Below the pieces are notes generated by a model. It was not told where the DNA came from, made no database searches, and saw nothing but the letters and a program-made list of their open reading frames with translations. This document shows positions 56,193 to 63,779 of a stretch of DNA of 64,000 bases, piece after piece; the stretch's first letter is position 1; each line of letters begins with the position of its first letter. The stretch spans positions 18,956 through 82,955 of the forward strand of contig JAEINO010000010.1 in NCBI GenBank assembly GCA_016342345.1, read 5' to 3'. A program made the position numbers and the translations under genes. The stretch is from Pseudodesulfovibrio sp. Lineage in GTDB: Bacteria > Desulfobacterota > Desulfovibrionia > Desulfovibrionales > Desulfovibrionaceae.

Positions 56193-57080
56193 CTAGAGAA
56201 GATAGTTCCAAAATCCTAGCAAATAAGCGAGGTTTCCTATTATGAGGTGGGATATGCTCACGCCGATCAAAGTCCTGCTTTTGACATACAAGACACCCCA
56301 GTAGAGCCCAAACAGGAAACTGGCTATTGCGATTCCAACGGACAACTCTATATGCACCAATCCAAAGAGGGCTGATGCAGTAATAATAGACCAGAATTTT
56401 GCATGTCGTCCTGCGAGGACATGTTCAATGGTTGTTTGAATTACCCCTTTTGCCAAAAATTCTTGCATCACCACAACTGGCACATAGACCAAAAGCAATG
56501 AATTAAAATATTGCTCATAAAACAACGCACCATCTAATCCTTTTACATCATTTTGAATGCATACATATTTTGCCATAACAAGTATTATGCAAATGGCCAT
56601 GGTACTTGGAAACATATATTTGATTGACTTCATGGCACCATGAAGCGTGACTCCAAAAAAAGTGAGCGGAAGCTTGCTTTTTTTAACAATCACAAAACAT
56701 GTGCCAAAGAAGAGCAGCTCTACAAACCTTGGGAAATATTCTGACTTGAAATTCAAGCTATCGGCAACAAAGAGCACGAAAATATATAAAGAAATTGAGA
56801 GGAACAAGCCTACAAATATGGTTGAAAATAATTCGCGATTTTTTATCGACTCGGCCAAGTCCGCATTCTTTGAGTTCAAGTCATCTATGGTGTTCTTCAG
56901 TGCCAAATCATGCGTTTCAAGCTTAACGGTCATGAGGCCAATGGATTCTACAAATACAGCGTCATCCTCTTGAATATCCTTTTTTCTCAGAAGTTTATCA
57001 ATCTTTTTTCCTTGAGAGTAGTCGCCACTGGTAATGGCTGATATGACCCGGCCCAGCTCTTTTAGCAGTGCATTATTCAT
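56193..57080 (-). CDS. CPBP-family intramembrane metalloprotease
   Basis: 295 residues. The N-terminal 85 residues are soluble and helical (coiled-coil-like, LNSKNADLAESIKNRE). About seven or eight membrane helices follow, with the CPBP signature in variant form: VVMQEFLAKGVIQTTIEHVL (EFLAKG for EExxFRG) and ALFGLVHIELSVG with the second-motif His. The first motif has a single Glu, so activity is uncertain. Members process prenylated proteins or act in bacteriocin immunity and envelope signalling. The stop is in the MITE target duplication. Confidence 0.8.
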   Translation of the reverse strand: MNNALLKELGRVISAITSGDYSQGKKIDKLLRKKDIQEDDAVFVESIGLMTVKLETHDLALKNTIDDLNSKNADLAESIKNRELFSTIFVGLFLSISLYIFVLFVADSLNFKSEYFPRFVELLFFGTCFVIVKKSKLPLTFFGVTLHGAMKSIKYMFPSTMAICIILVMAKYVCIQNDVKGLDGALFYEQYFNSLLLVYVPVVVMQEFLAKGVIQTTIEHVLAGRHAKFWSIITASALFGLVHIELSVGIAIASFLFGLYWGVLYVKSRTLIGVSISHLIIGNLAYLLGFWNYLL

Positions 57081-57263
57081 TTTGTGTACCTTCTGTAGCG
57101 GATCAGCTGATTATCCAAGCAAAAAAAACATTGACACAAAGATGTGAAAAGTAGAGCAGGCCTATCCTTCAACACACTAAAGTCCATTAGAAATGTAAAG
57201 TCTGCGCCGAAAATCTTATGTAAAATCAACGATCAGCACAACATTTGTACCTGCCACTTCTAA

Positions 57264-57415
57264 GGAAGTACTGATTAATTCAATTTTCAGGAAGTGCTGT
57301 AGAATTATTCGCTGGCAAGGCGCAAGAAAACATCAAGGCCGACGCGTACTTCCTGTACGCTAGGATTTGAGGTTTTTAAAGCAACGAAGCCAGCGGACAA
57401 TTATGCAGTGCTTCC
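57264..57415 (+). mobile_element. 152-bp MITE-like element, copy E (subfamily 1)
   Basis: Flanked by CTAA at 57260-57263 and 57416-57419. The ends are GGAAGTACTG and CAGTGCTTCC. It lies between the CPBP gene (upstream side) and the 3' end of the Cys-rich gene, whose stop is 2 bp beyond the duplication. Nearly identical to copies A and B. Confidence 0.92.
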
Positions 57416-57421
57416 CTAAAT

Positions 57422-57964
57422 CTACTTTTTCCCTTGAGGAGGTGTCACACCGACACCGTCGGTGCTGTCTATGAATTCAAATTTTGTACATTTAAGGACG
57501 CTTATCTGCTCTTTGCTAAAAGGGAATCTCCCACAGTTAAAAAAACTCCAAAAAAGTGTTCCGTAGCACAAGCATTGTTTTTGAGATTTATCATAAAAGC
57601 AGCACTCAGCGAGATAGTTGCAACAGGTAGAGCACTCTCCACATGTGTCAGCAGGCTGTTTCCAGTCTTTGGCTAGTTGAACTATTTTAGGATCTGGGGA
57701 ATCCATGGGAGGAGCTGTTAGAGGTAGATCAAACAGGGCGAAGCCCTCTTTTTTAAGGACGATAGATTTAAGATATGACGTGGAATAAAAGAAATACTTA
57801 TGGAAGTAGGAAGAATACTTCCAAAAACGTAAATCTCCGAAAAAGAAATATGACGTGTACGGCCCAATAACATACAGGAAAAATCCCAATGTCAGTATGT
57901 TAACAAAGACAATCGAGTATGAAAATATACGAAATGTGGCCCATCTTAATTCAGCTAATGTCAT
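57422..57964 (-). CDS. Cys-rich membrane protein of unknown function
   Basis: 180 residues. A transmembrane segment (IFSYSIVFVNILTLGFFLYV) is followed by an aromatic-rich stretch. A C-terminal half with nine or more cysteines follows (DTCGECSTCCNYLAECCFYD, CLCYG, NCGRF, LKCTKF), a possible metal or FeS site like the UPF0153/YkgJ cysteine-cluster pattern. The start at 57964 is set by the membrane segment and no clear ribosome site is seen. The 31-residue longer frame cannot be excluded. Confidence 0.6.
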   Translation of the reverse strand: MTLAELRWATFRIFSYSIVFVNILTLGFFLYVIGPYTSYFFFGDLRFWKYSSYFHKYFFYSTSYLKSIVLKKEGFALFDLPLTAPPMDSPDPKIVQLAKDWKQPADTCGECSTCCNYLAECCFYDKSQKQCLCYGTLFWSFFNCGRFPFSKEQISVLKCTKFEFIDSTDGVGVTPPQGKK

Positions 57965-58096
57965 GTAAGATACTTGATTTAGATAAAAAGAGGATGAAAG
58001 CAGTACCGCTATCGATAATTCTGAATACAAACAACTACTTGGTATAATTAATAACAATAAGCTTAACAGAAGTATACCTGTTGACGAAAATCTGAA

Positions 58097-58222
58097 ATTA
58101 TGGGGGCACCATACCTAATTTCCCCCTACTCCAAAACAGACTTTCAGATTTCGATTTCATTTGTATATCATTCTGTATATTTCACGAAAAAAGGCTTGGA
58201 AGGAAAACCTTCTAAGCCTTTT
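58097..58222. repeat. REP-like palindrome with conserved flank, ending in a hairpin
   Basis: ATTATGGGGGCACCATACCT then AATTT (58097-58121). A block containing TTCATTTGTATATCATTCTG and CACGAAAAAAGGCTTGG parallels the sequence after the REP-like copy at 50621. The hairpin AAAAGGCTTGGAAGG/CCTTCTAAGCCTTTT (58187-58222) lies next to tRNA fragment 3 and looks like a tRNA terminator on the minus strand. Confidence 0.65.
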
Positions 58223-58229
58223 GAGTCGT

Positions 58230-58279
58230 TGGTGGAGCTGGAGGGAATCGAACTCACGACCTCTTGAATGTCATTCAAG
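58230..58279 (-). repeat. tRNA-Ala 3'-end fragment 3
   Basis: Minus strand: CTTGAATGACATTCAAGAGG, TCGTGAGTTCGATTCCC, TCCAGCTCCACCA. The CCA end is intact. The anticodon loop reads ATGACAT, against ATGGCAT in fragment 4. No 5' half follows, so it is not a functional tRNA. The T-stem has two mismatches. Confidence 0.8.
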
Positions 58280-58375
58280 AGTACAGTTTGTAGTTATTTG
58301 GAATACTTATTGTTTTTAGAGAGGAATATACATCGAGGATATATTTGCGGGCATAAGGTATATTTTTGTATATTC

Positions 58376-58413
58376 TTGGGAGGTATAGATATGGAACCTA
58401 TTCGACCTCCCAA
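58376..58413 (-). terminator. Terminator of the first CopG-like gene
   Basis: Perfect 9-bp stem TTGGGAGGT/ACCTCCCAA just after the gene's stop on the minus strand. The same hairpin follows the second copy at 61466-61503. Confidence 0.7.
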
Positions 58414-58422
58414 TGCTCTACT

Positions 58423-58626
58423 CTACAGAGCCAGCTTGTTCTCAGACCGGGGACAATCGGATGTCCAGACCTTGACCAAAGCCTGTCTGGAGATACCGAG
58501 TCGTCCGGCCTTCTCGTCCATTTCCTTGACCATCCATACCGGGAAATCAGCATTCACACGCTTGATTTCTCGCGTGTAGGTTTCAGAATCGGAGATGCTT
58601 CTCTCGAAGTTGTCCTTGGATTTCAT
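58423..58626 (-). CDS. CopG-family antitoxin-like DNA-binding protein, copy 1
   Basis: 67 residues. The C-terminal ribbon-helix-helix segment is KRVNADFPVWMVKEMDEKAG then RLGISRQALVKVW, typical of CopG antitoxins that pair with BrnT-like toxins. No toxin frame is found before or after it. About 90 percent identical to copy 2 at 61513. Its upstream DNA (58640-58780) carries a palindrome and hairpins shared with copy 2. Confidence 0.82.
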   Translation of the reverse strand: MKSKDNFERSISDSETYTREIKRVNADFPVWMVKEMDEKAGRLGISRQALVKVWTSDCPRSENKLAL

Positions 58627-58649
58627 ATACCACCTCGCTGATTTTCATA

Positions 58650-58780
58650 GAACGGACGAACAAAGACAGCCCTCGTCCTCGTTGGGATTCCCATGACGGT
58701 AATCAACGAGTTGGGTGATGGCTAGGATTTTGTCCGTAGAGACTGAATTTCTTGATGAAATGGTATACTTTTTATACTAA
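58650..58780 (-). promoter_or_regulatory. Structured leader and palindromic operator of CopG copy 1
   Basis: GTATA-N5-TATAC palindrome at 58763-58777. On the minus strand the leader holds a hairpin, GGACGA/TCGTCC (58654-58678). Its 3' part can alternatively pair with ACGGACAAA (58728-58737). The same elements exist in copy 2 at about 61739-61867, where the long-range pairing is a perfect 10 bp. Confidence 0.5.
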
Positions 58781-58842
58781 AAGTACACTGCTTTGGACTG
58801 AGCAAAGAAAAGGGTGAGGCTTTGTAGCCTCACCCTTTCATG

Positions 58843-59283
58843 TTAATCACTTGTTGGGATTTCCTGCCCGATAGCTTTCTCATATTCCTCTTCAGAGATC
58901 CACCGAATTGTACCGCAACATACATTTCCCTCAATAGTGCCAATAATCCATTGCTTGATCAGGCCAACTCTCTCTTTGACCAGTCGCAATGACTCATTGG
59001 GGCCACAGAAGCTAAAAGAACTTCCATAGTTTTCACGGCTTCCAGGATACTGGGCTTGGATGTGTAGTTGCCGATACTGCTTCCATGCTTTTTGAGAGGC
59101 ATCGAATTTCGCCAGAAACTCTGGCTGCTCTGAATACAGTTTATGTATTTCTGCAATCATTGAATTCATTATTCCCACAGCCTCGGAGTGAGTCAGTTGA
59201 GTATCCTCTACCATTGTTCTGTACTCATTTTGAGCAATACCAGCCGAGGAAATGGCCAACACACCACTCAAGCATTTATTCAT
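58843..59283 (-). CDS. DUF1311/LprI-like periplasmic protein
   Basis: 146 residues. A short signal peptide (MNKCLSGVLAISSAGIAQN) is followed by a helical domain of the LprI/DUF1311 kind (MIAEIHKLYSEQPEFLAKFD, ASQKAWKQYRQLHIQAQYPG, then C and NESLRLVKERVGLIKQW). LprI proteins can inhibit lysozyme-type muramidases, so a protective role beside a cell-wall amidase gene is plausible but unproven. AAGGGAAAA precedes the ATG. Confidence 0.75.
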   Translation of the reverse strand: MNKCLSGVLAISSAGIAQNEYRTMVEDTQLTHSEAVGIMNSMIAEIHKLYSEQPEFLAKFDASQKAWKQYRQLHIQAQYPGSRENYGSSFSFCGPNESLRLVKERVGLIKQWIIGTIEGNVCCGTIRWISEEEYEKAIGQEIPTSD

Positions 59284-59325
59284 TTATTTTCCCTTTACCG
59301 CGGAAGCGGCCTGCTTCTTTATTTC

Positions 59326-59359
59326 TAGGAATTAGAGGGGACAGTAAGCCTAATTCCTA
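59326..59359. repeat. REP-like palindrome 7
   Basis: Perfect 10-bp arms TAGGAATTAG/CTAATTCCTA around AGGGGACAGTAAGC. The right arm contains the stop codon of the gene at 59357-59728. Confidence 0.7.
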
Positions 59360-59728
59360 GAATCCTAACCAGTGCAAGCGAACACCTTCCCACAAAGAAC
59401 CGTTCTCAATCCAGTCGTCCCAATACTTACAGTCTGGGTCGTAGCAAACTCTTACAGTCGTTTCCCGGACGTGACCGTCAACGCCGGGATAAATACGTAG
59501 CTCCCATCCTCCCCAAGAGTAAAAGTCCCGGAAAAAATGTCCCTTTTCGCCCCATTGTTGCCTAAACGGGGTGCCGCAAAGGTCAAGCACCTGTTCGCTG
59601 GACATGCCGGGTACTACATGGTCCCATTCATCAGGATAGCCATTGGCATAAAAAGTAATCACGCAAAAAGTTGTAAGAAAAAGCCAGCAGGCCAGTATAA
59701 CGATAATCAAACGTAACGTCTTGAACAT
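59357..59728 (-). CDS. Membrane-anchored BamE/SmpA-like protein, candidate immunity protein 1
   Basis: 123 residues. An N-terminal anchor (LRLIIVILACWLFLTTFCVI) is followed by a periplasmic domain starting VVPGMSSEQVLDLCGTPFRQ, the pattern of SmpA/OmlA/BamE folds (pGMsxxeVxxllGxP). GGAGC lies six bases before the ATG. Encoded 58 bp downstream of the amidase gene. A different but analogous protein follows the second amidase gene, which is how cognate immunity proteins are arranged. Binding has not been shown. Confidence 0.72.
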   Translation of the reverse strand: MFKTLRLIIVILACWLFLTTFCVITFYANGYPDEWDHVVPGMSSEQVLDLCGTPFRQQWGEKGHFFRDFYSWGGWELRIYPGVDGHVRETTVRVCYDPDCKYWDDWIENGSLWEGVRLHWLGF

Positions 59729-59786
59729 AATAGCTCCATTTGTATAGATTAATACTGGCCTACCGGATTGATGTCAACGGAGCCAA

Positions 59787-61094
59787 CTATTCATTTTTCT
59801 TGCCAACATACCTCCAAAATACCGTTTTTCCCTTTTGTGAGTCGCGGAATCCCCAATCGTTTTCTATAACTTCCCCAGCACTTGAGGCTGAAATGGTTTT
59901 TCCGTTTTTGCTGACAATCCCAACATGAGTATTCTCAGCTGCAATATCCCCAGGTTGAGGGTTTTCAACAACAGACCAACCTTCAATTTTTGAATCCGGG
60001 CTCACCCAGTCAGCGGCAACCGGGGGAAACTCCTTTTCGTTTGATAATGGATTCCGCCCTTTGTACAAAAGTGGCACTTTGACCCCGTTTTCCTTGCACA
60101 CATCATATACAAACTGATTGCATTTGTTATCACCGCGACCAAAGTTGCCTTTGCTGGCACCCTTGCTCCAGGCTTTGCTGCCCACATGCTTCCTAGCATG
60201 ATACATGGTATCTTGCGGCGTCCATTCACGTTTCTCAATGTTCTTATCAGCCCCAGCCTTTTTACTGCGATGAGCAGAGGTGTCAGCCCCAGCCAGCTTG
60301 TTGTTCTTCTCAGCCTCACTTTCTTGAGATTTTTTGCCACCGGCATCACTCACAGGGTCTGTGTCATTCTCAGCGTACATCTCTGCATCTTCCATCTTGA
60401 AGCCCGGCTTGGCTCCTGGCACCTCTTCGTTTTCAGGCGCTCGTGCTTTCTCTAGGTCACCATCCGCATAACTCAGGTACGTATCGTACATGGCGTCCGC
60501 GTCTTTCTCATCAAACTTGGCCTCGGACAGCACATACTTGTTGATGAGATCGAAAGCAGTGTCATCGTGAGCCTGCACATCCTTTTCGTCCTTGGCACTG
60601 AGTACACCTTTGGCGAGTCGCTGCAAGCCTTTGTCGAGCACGCTACGTGAACGTTCATTGAGCTTATCCAGAGCGAACTGATGCCCTTGTTGCAAGAAGT
60701 CCTTTTTGATCTTGGGGAGAGTTTCAGACAATGCCCCGTGCTGTTTCCCTTCCTTATGATAATTGGAAAGAATGTCACGCTCGTATTCGTCGAACTGTTT
60801 CTTGAGGTTGGTAGCATCCTTAGACGGTTTTTTGCCTGTGACGCTTTTCTGCCAATTGACCAAGCTTTTGCCAAAGAAGTCATGTGCTTCATTCTCATTT
60901 TCAACGATGGTGTTGAGTCGATCCAGATCATGATACGCATCACGTTTCTGCTGCCGTTGTTGCTGCTGGTTCTGATTTTTGAAGCCGATTCCCATTTCCA
61001 ATGCAGTCTTGCGCTGGCCGGGAGTAGCGTTTTCGAGCATCTTTTTCTGTTCATCAGGGTTCATGTTGATGAGCGATTTTCCAAAGTCAAACAT
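59787..61094 (-). CDS. Putative peptidoglycan amidase toxin, CHAP-type C-terminus, copy 1
   Basis: 435 residues. The N-terminal 250 residues are helical, charged and almost identical to copy 2 (MFDFGKSLINMNPDEQKKML, YHDLDRLNTIVENENEAHDF, LDKGLQRLAKGVL). A linker leads to a CHAP/NlpC-P60-like domain: catalytic Cys about 325 in NKCNQFVYDV, PQPGDIAAENTHVGIV with His about 390, SASSAGEVIENDWGFRD with Asn about 412. This would cut peptide bonds in cell-wall peptides. No signal peptide is present, so delivery needs a secretion system not in this window. AGGAG precedes the ATG. Confidence 0.8.
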   Translation of the reverse strand: MFDFGKSLINMNPDEQKKMLENATPGQRKTALEMGIGFKNQNQQQQRQQKRDAYHDLDRLNTIVENENEAHDFFGKSLVNWQKSVTGKKPSKDATNLKKQFDEYERDILSNYHKEGKQHGALSETLPKIKKDFLQQGHQFALDKLNERSRSVLDKGLQRLAKGVLSAKDEKDVQAHDDTAFDLINKYVLSEAKFDEKDADAMYDTYLSYADGDLEKARAPENEEVPGAKPGFKMEDAEMYAENDTDPVSDAGGKKSQESEAEKNNKLAGADTSAHRSKKAGADKNIEKREWTPQDTMYHARKHVGSKAWSKGASKGNFGRGDNKCNQFVYDVCKENGVKVPLLYKGRNPLSNEKEFPPVAADWVSPDSKIEGWSVVENPQPGDIAAENTHVGIVSKNGKTISASSAGEVIENDWGFRDSQKGKTVFWRYVGKKNE

Positions 61095-61099
61095 AGTTC

Positions 61100-61250
61100 A
61101 GTTTCTCCTATCAGGATGTTGATTATTCAAAGATCAAACACCATAACCCCGGTTTTTGGCTCAGGATAAAAACGGGCGAAAAAGGATACTAAAAGAACTA
61201 AAAAAGCATAACCTGGCAGCTTGACATGTTTTTGAAGACGAGATTTAAAA
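61100..61250 (-). promoter_or_regulatory. Shared leader, copy upstream of amidase gene 1
   Basis: Minus-strand order: TGTCAAGCTGCC, CTTTTAGTATCC, TCGCCCGTTTTTATCC, CAAAAACCGGGGTTATG, then GTGTTTGAT...ATCAACATCC (a hairpin) and the ribosome site TGATAGGAG. Confidence 0.65.
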
Positions 61251-61280
61251 GTGATTTCCGAATAACACCAAAAACAAAAA

Positions 61281-61310
61281 AGAGGTTATCCAAACAAATG
61301 GATAACCTCT
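61281..61310. terminator. Hairpin next to tRNA fragment 4
   Basis: AGAGGTTATCC/GGATAACCTCT with loop AAACAAAT, followed on the minus strand by TTTTTTGTTTTT. The same hairpin is at 54044. Confidence 0.75.
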
Positions 61311-61319
61311 CAAAAGATG

Positions 61320-61368
61320 TGGTGGAGCTGGAGGGAATCGAACTCACGACCTCTTGAATGCCATTCAA
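61320..61368 (-). repeat. tRNA-Ala(GGC) 3'-end fragment 4 (best preserved)
   Basis: Minus strand: TTTGAATGGCATTCAAGAGG, TCGTGAGTTCGATTCCC, TCCAGCTCCACCA. The anticodon loop ATGGCAT equals that of bacterial tRNA-Ala(GGC). No D-arm or 5' acceptor strand follows. Right flank (61369-61520) is homologous to that of fragment 3. Confidence 0.82.
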
Positions 61369-61465
61369 ATGCACAACTTGTAATTGCTTGGAATACTTAT
61401 ATTTTTAAGAGATGAGTATACATCTAGGGTATATTTGCGGGCATAAGGTATGTTTTTGTATATTC

Positions 61466-61503
61466 TTGGGAGGTATAGAAATGGAATCTATTCGACCTCC
61501 CAA
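61466..61503 (-). terminator. Terminator of the second CopG-like gene
   Basis: Perfect 9-bp stem TTGGGAGGT/ACCTCCCAA, identical to the one after copy 1. Confidence 0.7.
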
Positions 61504-61512
61504 GGCCCTACT

Positions 61513-61716
61513 CTACAGGGCCATCTTGTTCTCGGACCGGAGACAATCAGATATCCAGACCTTAACCAAAGCCTGTCTGGAGATACCGAGCCGTCCAGCC
61601 TTCTCGTCCATTTCCTTGACCATCCATACCGGGAAATCAACATTCACACGCTTGATCTCACGCTTGTAGGTTTCAGAATCGGAGACGCTTCTCTCGAAGT
61701 TGTCCTTGGGCTTCAT
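61513..61716 (-). CDS. CopG-family antitoxin-like DNA-binding protein, copy 2
   Basis: 67 residues, differing from copy 1 at only about seven positions (here KRVNVDFPVWMVKEMDEKAG, VKVWISDCLRSENK). Same position relative to the tRNA fragment, same terminator, same leader. Again no toxin gene is adjacent. The pair may mark the end of each integrated element and could regulate it. Confidence 0.82.
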   Translation of the reverse strand: MKPKDNFERSVSDSETYKREIKRVNVDFPVWMVKEMDEKAGRLGISRQALVKVWISDCLRSENKMAL

Positions 61717-61734
61717 ACACCACCTCGCTAGTTT

Positions 61735-61870
61735 TCATAGAACGGACGAACAAAGACAGCCCTCGTCCTTGTTGGGATTCCTATGACGGTATTCAACGTA
61801 GATGTTGATGGCTAGGACTTTGTTCGTAGACACTGATATTCTTGATGAAATGGTATACTTTTGTATCAAA
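61735..61870 (-). promoter_or_regulatory. Structured leader and palindromic operator of CopG copy 2
   Basis: GTATAC-N5-ATC-type palindrome at 61853-61867. Long-range pairing of ACGAACAAAG with CTTTGTTCGT, perfect over 10 bp. Competing hairpin GGACGA/TCGTCC near the CopG start. The stretch 61870-62004 shows no gene. Confidence 0.5.
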
Positions 61871-62004
61871 AGTACACTATTTTGGATAGAGCAAAGGTAA
61901 GAGGTGAGGTTGCGGGGATTTCGAGAACAGTATCTATGTTTTCTCAACACCGGAATAGGACAGACACATATCGTAAGGTTGGCATGCTTGGATAAGCACC
62001 TTAA

Positions 62005-62331
62005 TCAGATATTAAGACTGATTTTTCCATTCCATGAAACGTATACTCGTATGGAATAGTCGTCCTTACCGAAATCCAGCCAAATGGAAGAATTCGTAAC
62101 CCTGTTGTTTTTAAAACCAACATACATTGTCCAGTTACAAAGGATACCTGGATCATCCCACCGCTCTCCCTTGATATCCCAAAGATCAGTAGATGCAGGC
62201 TGTCCGCACCTCTTATATACTTCCTCTTGGGCCATATGGGGTTTAACCATGAACCATTGCAACGGGATTATATAAAACAAGATGAGAAATAAAGCTGTGA
62301 ATGTGAAAGCTAGAATTTTTCTTTTCATCAT
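62005..62331 (-). CDS. Membrane-anchored BamE/SmpA-like protein, candidate immunity protein 2
   Basis: 108 residues. The anchor is AFTFTALFLILFYIIPLQWF. The domain then begins VKPHMAQEEVYKRCGQPAST and continues with a beta-rich region ending IRVYVSWNGKISLNI. It shares fold pattern and place (75 bp after the amidase gene) with the protein at 59357, but little sequence beyond the motif, as expected if each matches its own toxin. ATG 62331 or 62328; ribosome site weak. Confidence 0.68.
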   Translation of the reverse strand: MMKRKILAFTFTALFLILFYIIPLQWFMVKPHMAQEEVYKRCGQPASTDLWDIKGERWDDPGILCNWTMYVGFKNNRVTNSSIWLDFGKDDYSIRVYVSWNGKISLNI

Positions 62332-62406
62332 AATGTAGATTGGATAAACGTTGACGGCACTATTCAAACACACTGTATAGACGCTCAAACAGGCCGTCAA
62401 CTCACA

Positions 62407-63774
62407 CTATTTTCGCTGACCAATGTATCTTCTAAATGTAACCTTTCCTTTTTGGTGTTCTCTAAAGCCCCAATCATTTTCAACAATTTTCTTCTTTTTA
62501 GATGAGGCTGAAACTGTCTTCCCATTCTCTGTAACAATACCAACGTGCCCATTATATGCTGCGACATCGCCTGGCTTGGGGGCGTCAACCACTTCGTAGC
62601 CATCAATTTGTTTATCCTCATTTGCCCAATCCCTAGCCAAAGGATAATTACCGCCAAAAGTGCCTCCAACCTTTGGGACTTTGGCTCCAGAATATTCGAG
62701 CATTTCAGCGACAAATTGATTACATTTAGGGCTTTCATCATCGAATTCACCACGCTCGCGGTCCTCTCTCCAAGCCTCGCTACCCACATGCCTTTTGGCT
62801 TCAGATACCGTTTGAGTAGGAGTCCATTCTTTCAGCTTGTCCGCGCCACCTTTTTTCACATATTTTTTGTCGTTGTCAGCTCCTGCGAGCTTTCCTGATT
62901 GTTCTTCCTTGGCAGCGATCTTTTCCATTTCACGTGCATTCTGAGTAGATGATTTTTGGGTTGCGGCTTCTGTTTTATGAAGGGACTTTCCCTGTGGCTC
63001 AGATTCTTCCTTCCCACCAGCATCACTGGCTGTACCTGTGTCGTTCTCAGCATACATTTCAGCATCTTCCATCTTGAAGCCCGGCTTGGCCCCCGGTATA
63101 TCTTCATTCTCAGACGCTCGTGCTTTCTCTAGGTCAACACCAGCATACCCCAGATATTTGTTGTACATGGCATCAGCATCTTTCTCGTCAAACTTGGCCT
63201 CGGACAGCACATACTTGTTGATGAGATCGAAAGCGGCGTCATCGTGTTCTTGGACACCACTCTCGTCATTGGCACCAAGCGCACCTTTGGCGAGACGTTG
63301 TAAGCCCTTGTCAAGCACGCTTTGAGATCGTTCATTAAGCTTGTCCAATGCAAACTGATGACCTTGTTTCAGAAAGCCGTCTTTGATCTTGGGTAACGTC
63401 TCAGATAATGCTCCGTACCGCTTTCCTTCTTTGGGGTAATTGGAAAGGATACCATGCTCGTATTCGTCGAACTGTTTTTTAAGGTTGGTAGCGGCCTTAG
63501 ACGGCTTCTTGCCTGTGACGCTTTTCTGCCAATCGACCAAGCCTTTGCCAAAGAAGTCATGTGCTTCATTCTCATTTTCAACGATGGTGTTGAGTCGGTC
63601 CAGATCATGATACGCATCACGCTTCTGTTGCCGCTGCTGTTGCTGCTTGTTCTGATTTTTGAAGCCGATACCCATTTCCAGTGCCGTCTTGCGCTGGCCG
63701 GGAGTGGCGTTACCAAGCATCTTCTTCTGTTCATCAGGGTTCATGTTGATGAGCGATTTTCCAAAATCAAACAT
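62407..63774 (-). CDS. Putative peptidoglycan amidase toxin, CHAP-type C-terminus, copy 2
   Basis: 455 residues. The N-terminal 250 residues are nearly the same as copy 1. The linker is longer (about residues 255-325, Lys/Glu-rich) and the CHAP-like domain has diverged: Cys about 351 in PKCNQFVAEMLEY, PKPGDVAAYNGHVGIV with His about 410, VENDWGFREH with Asn about 433. The constant front and variable toxin end fit the polymorphic-toxin plan. Predicted cell-wall amidase needing export machinery encoded elsewhere. Start fixed by AGGAGG. Confidence 0.8.
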   Translation of the reverse strand: MFDFGKSLINMNPDEQKKMLGNATPGQRKTALEMGIGFKNQNKQQQQRQQKRDAYHDLDRLNTIVENENEAHDFFGKGLVDWQKSVTGKKPSKAATNLKKQFDEYEHGILSNYPKEGKRYGALSETLPKIKDGFLKQGHQFALDKLNERSQSVLDKGLQRLAKGALGANDESGVQEHDDAAFDLINKYVLSEAKFDEKDADAMYNKYLGYAGVDLEKARASENEDIPGAKPGFKMEDAEMYAENDTGTASDAGGKEESEPQGKSLHKTEAATQKSSTQNAREMEKIAAKEEQSGKLAGADNDKKYVKKGGADKLKEWTPTQTVSEAKRHVGSEAWREDRERGEFDDESPKCNQFVAEMLEYSGAKVPKVGGTFGGNYPLARDWANEDKQIDGYEVVDAPKPGDVAAYNGHVGIVTENGKTVSASSKKKKIVENDWGFREHQKGKVTFRRYIGQRK

Positions 63775-63779
63775 AATTC

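Noticed and set aside
52649..61368. Functional tRNA genes
   Set aside because: All four matches lack the D-arm and 5' acceptor strand, and the T-stem carries mismatches, so they are fragments only.
61735..61950. 71-residue frame upstream of CopG copy 2 as a possible toxin
   Set aside because: The frame is partly conserved in copy 1 (ending DEGCLCSSVL in both). There it is closed by a stop upstream and has no start codon, so a structured leader is more likely.
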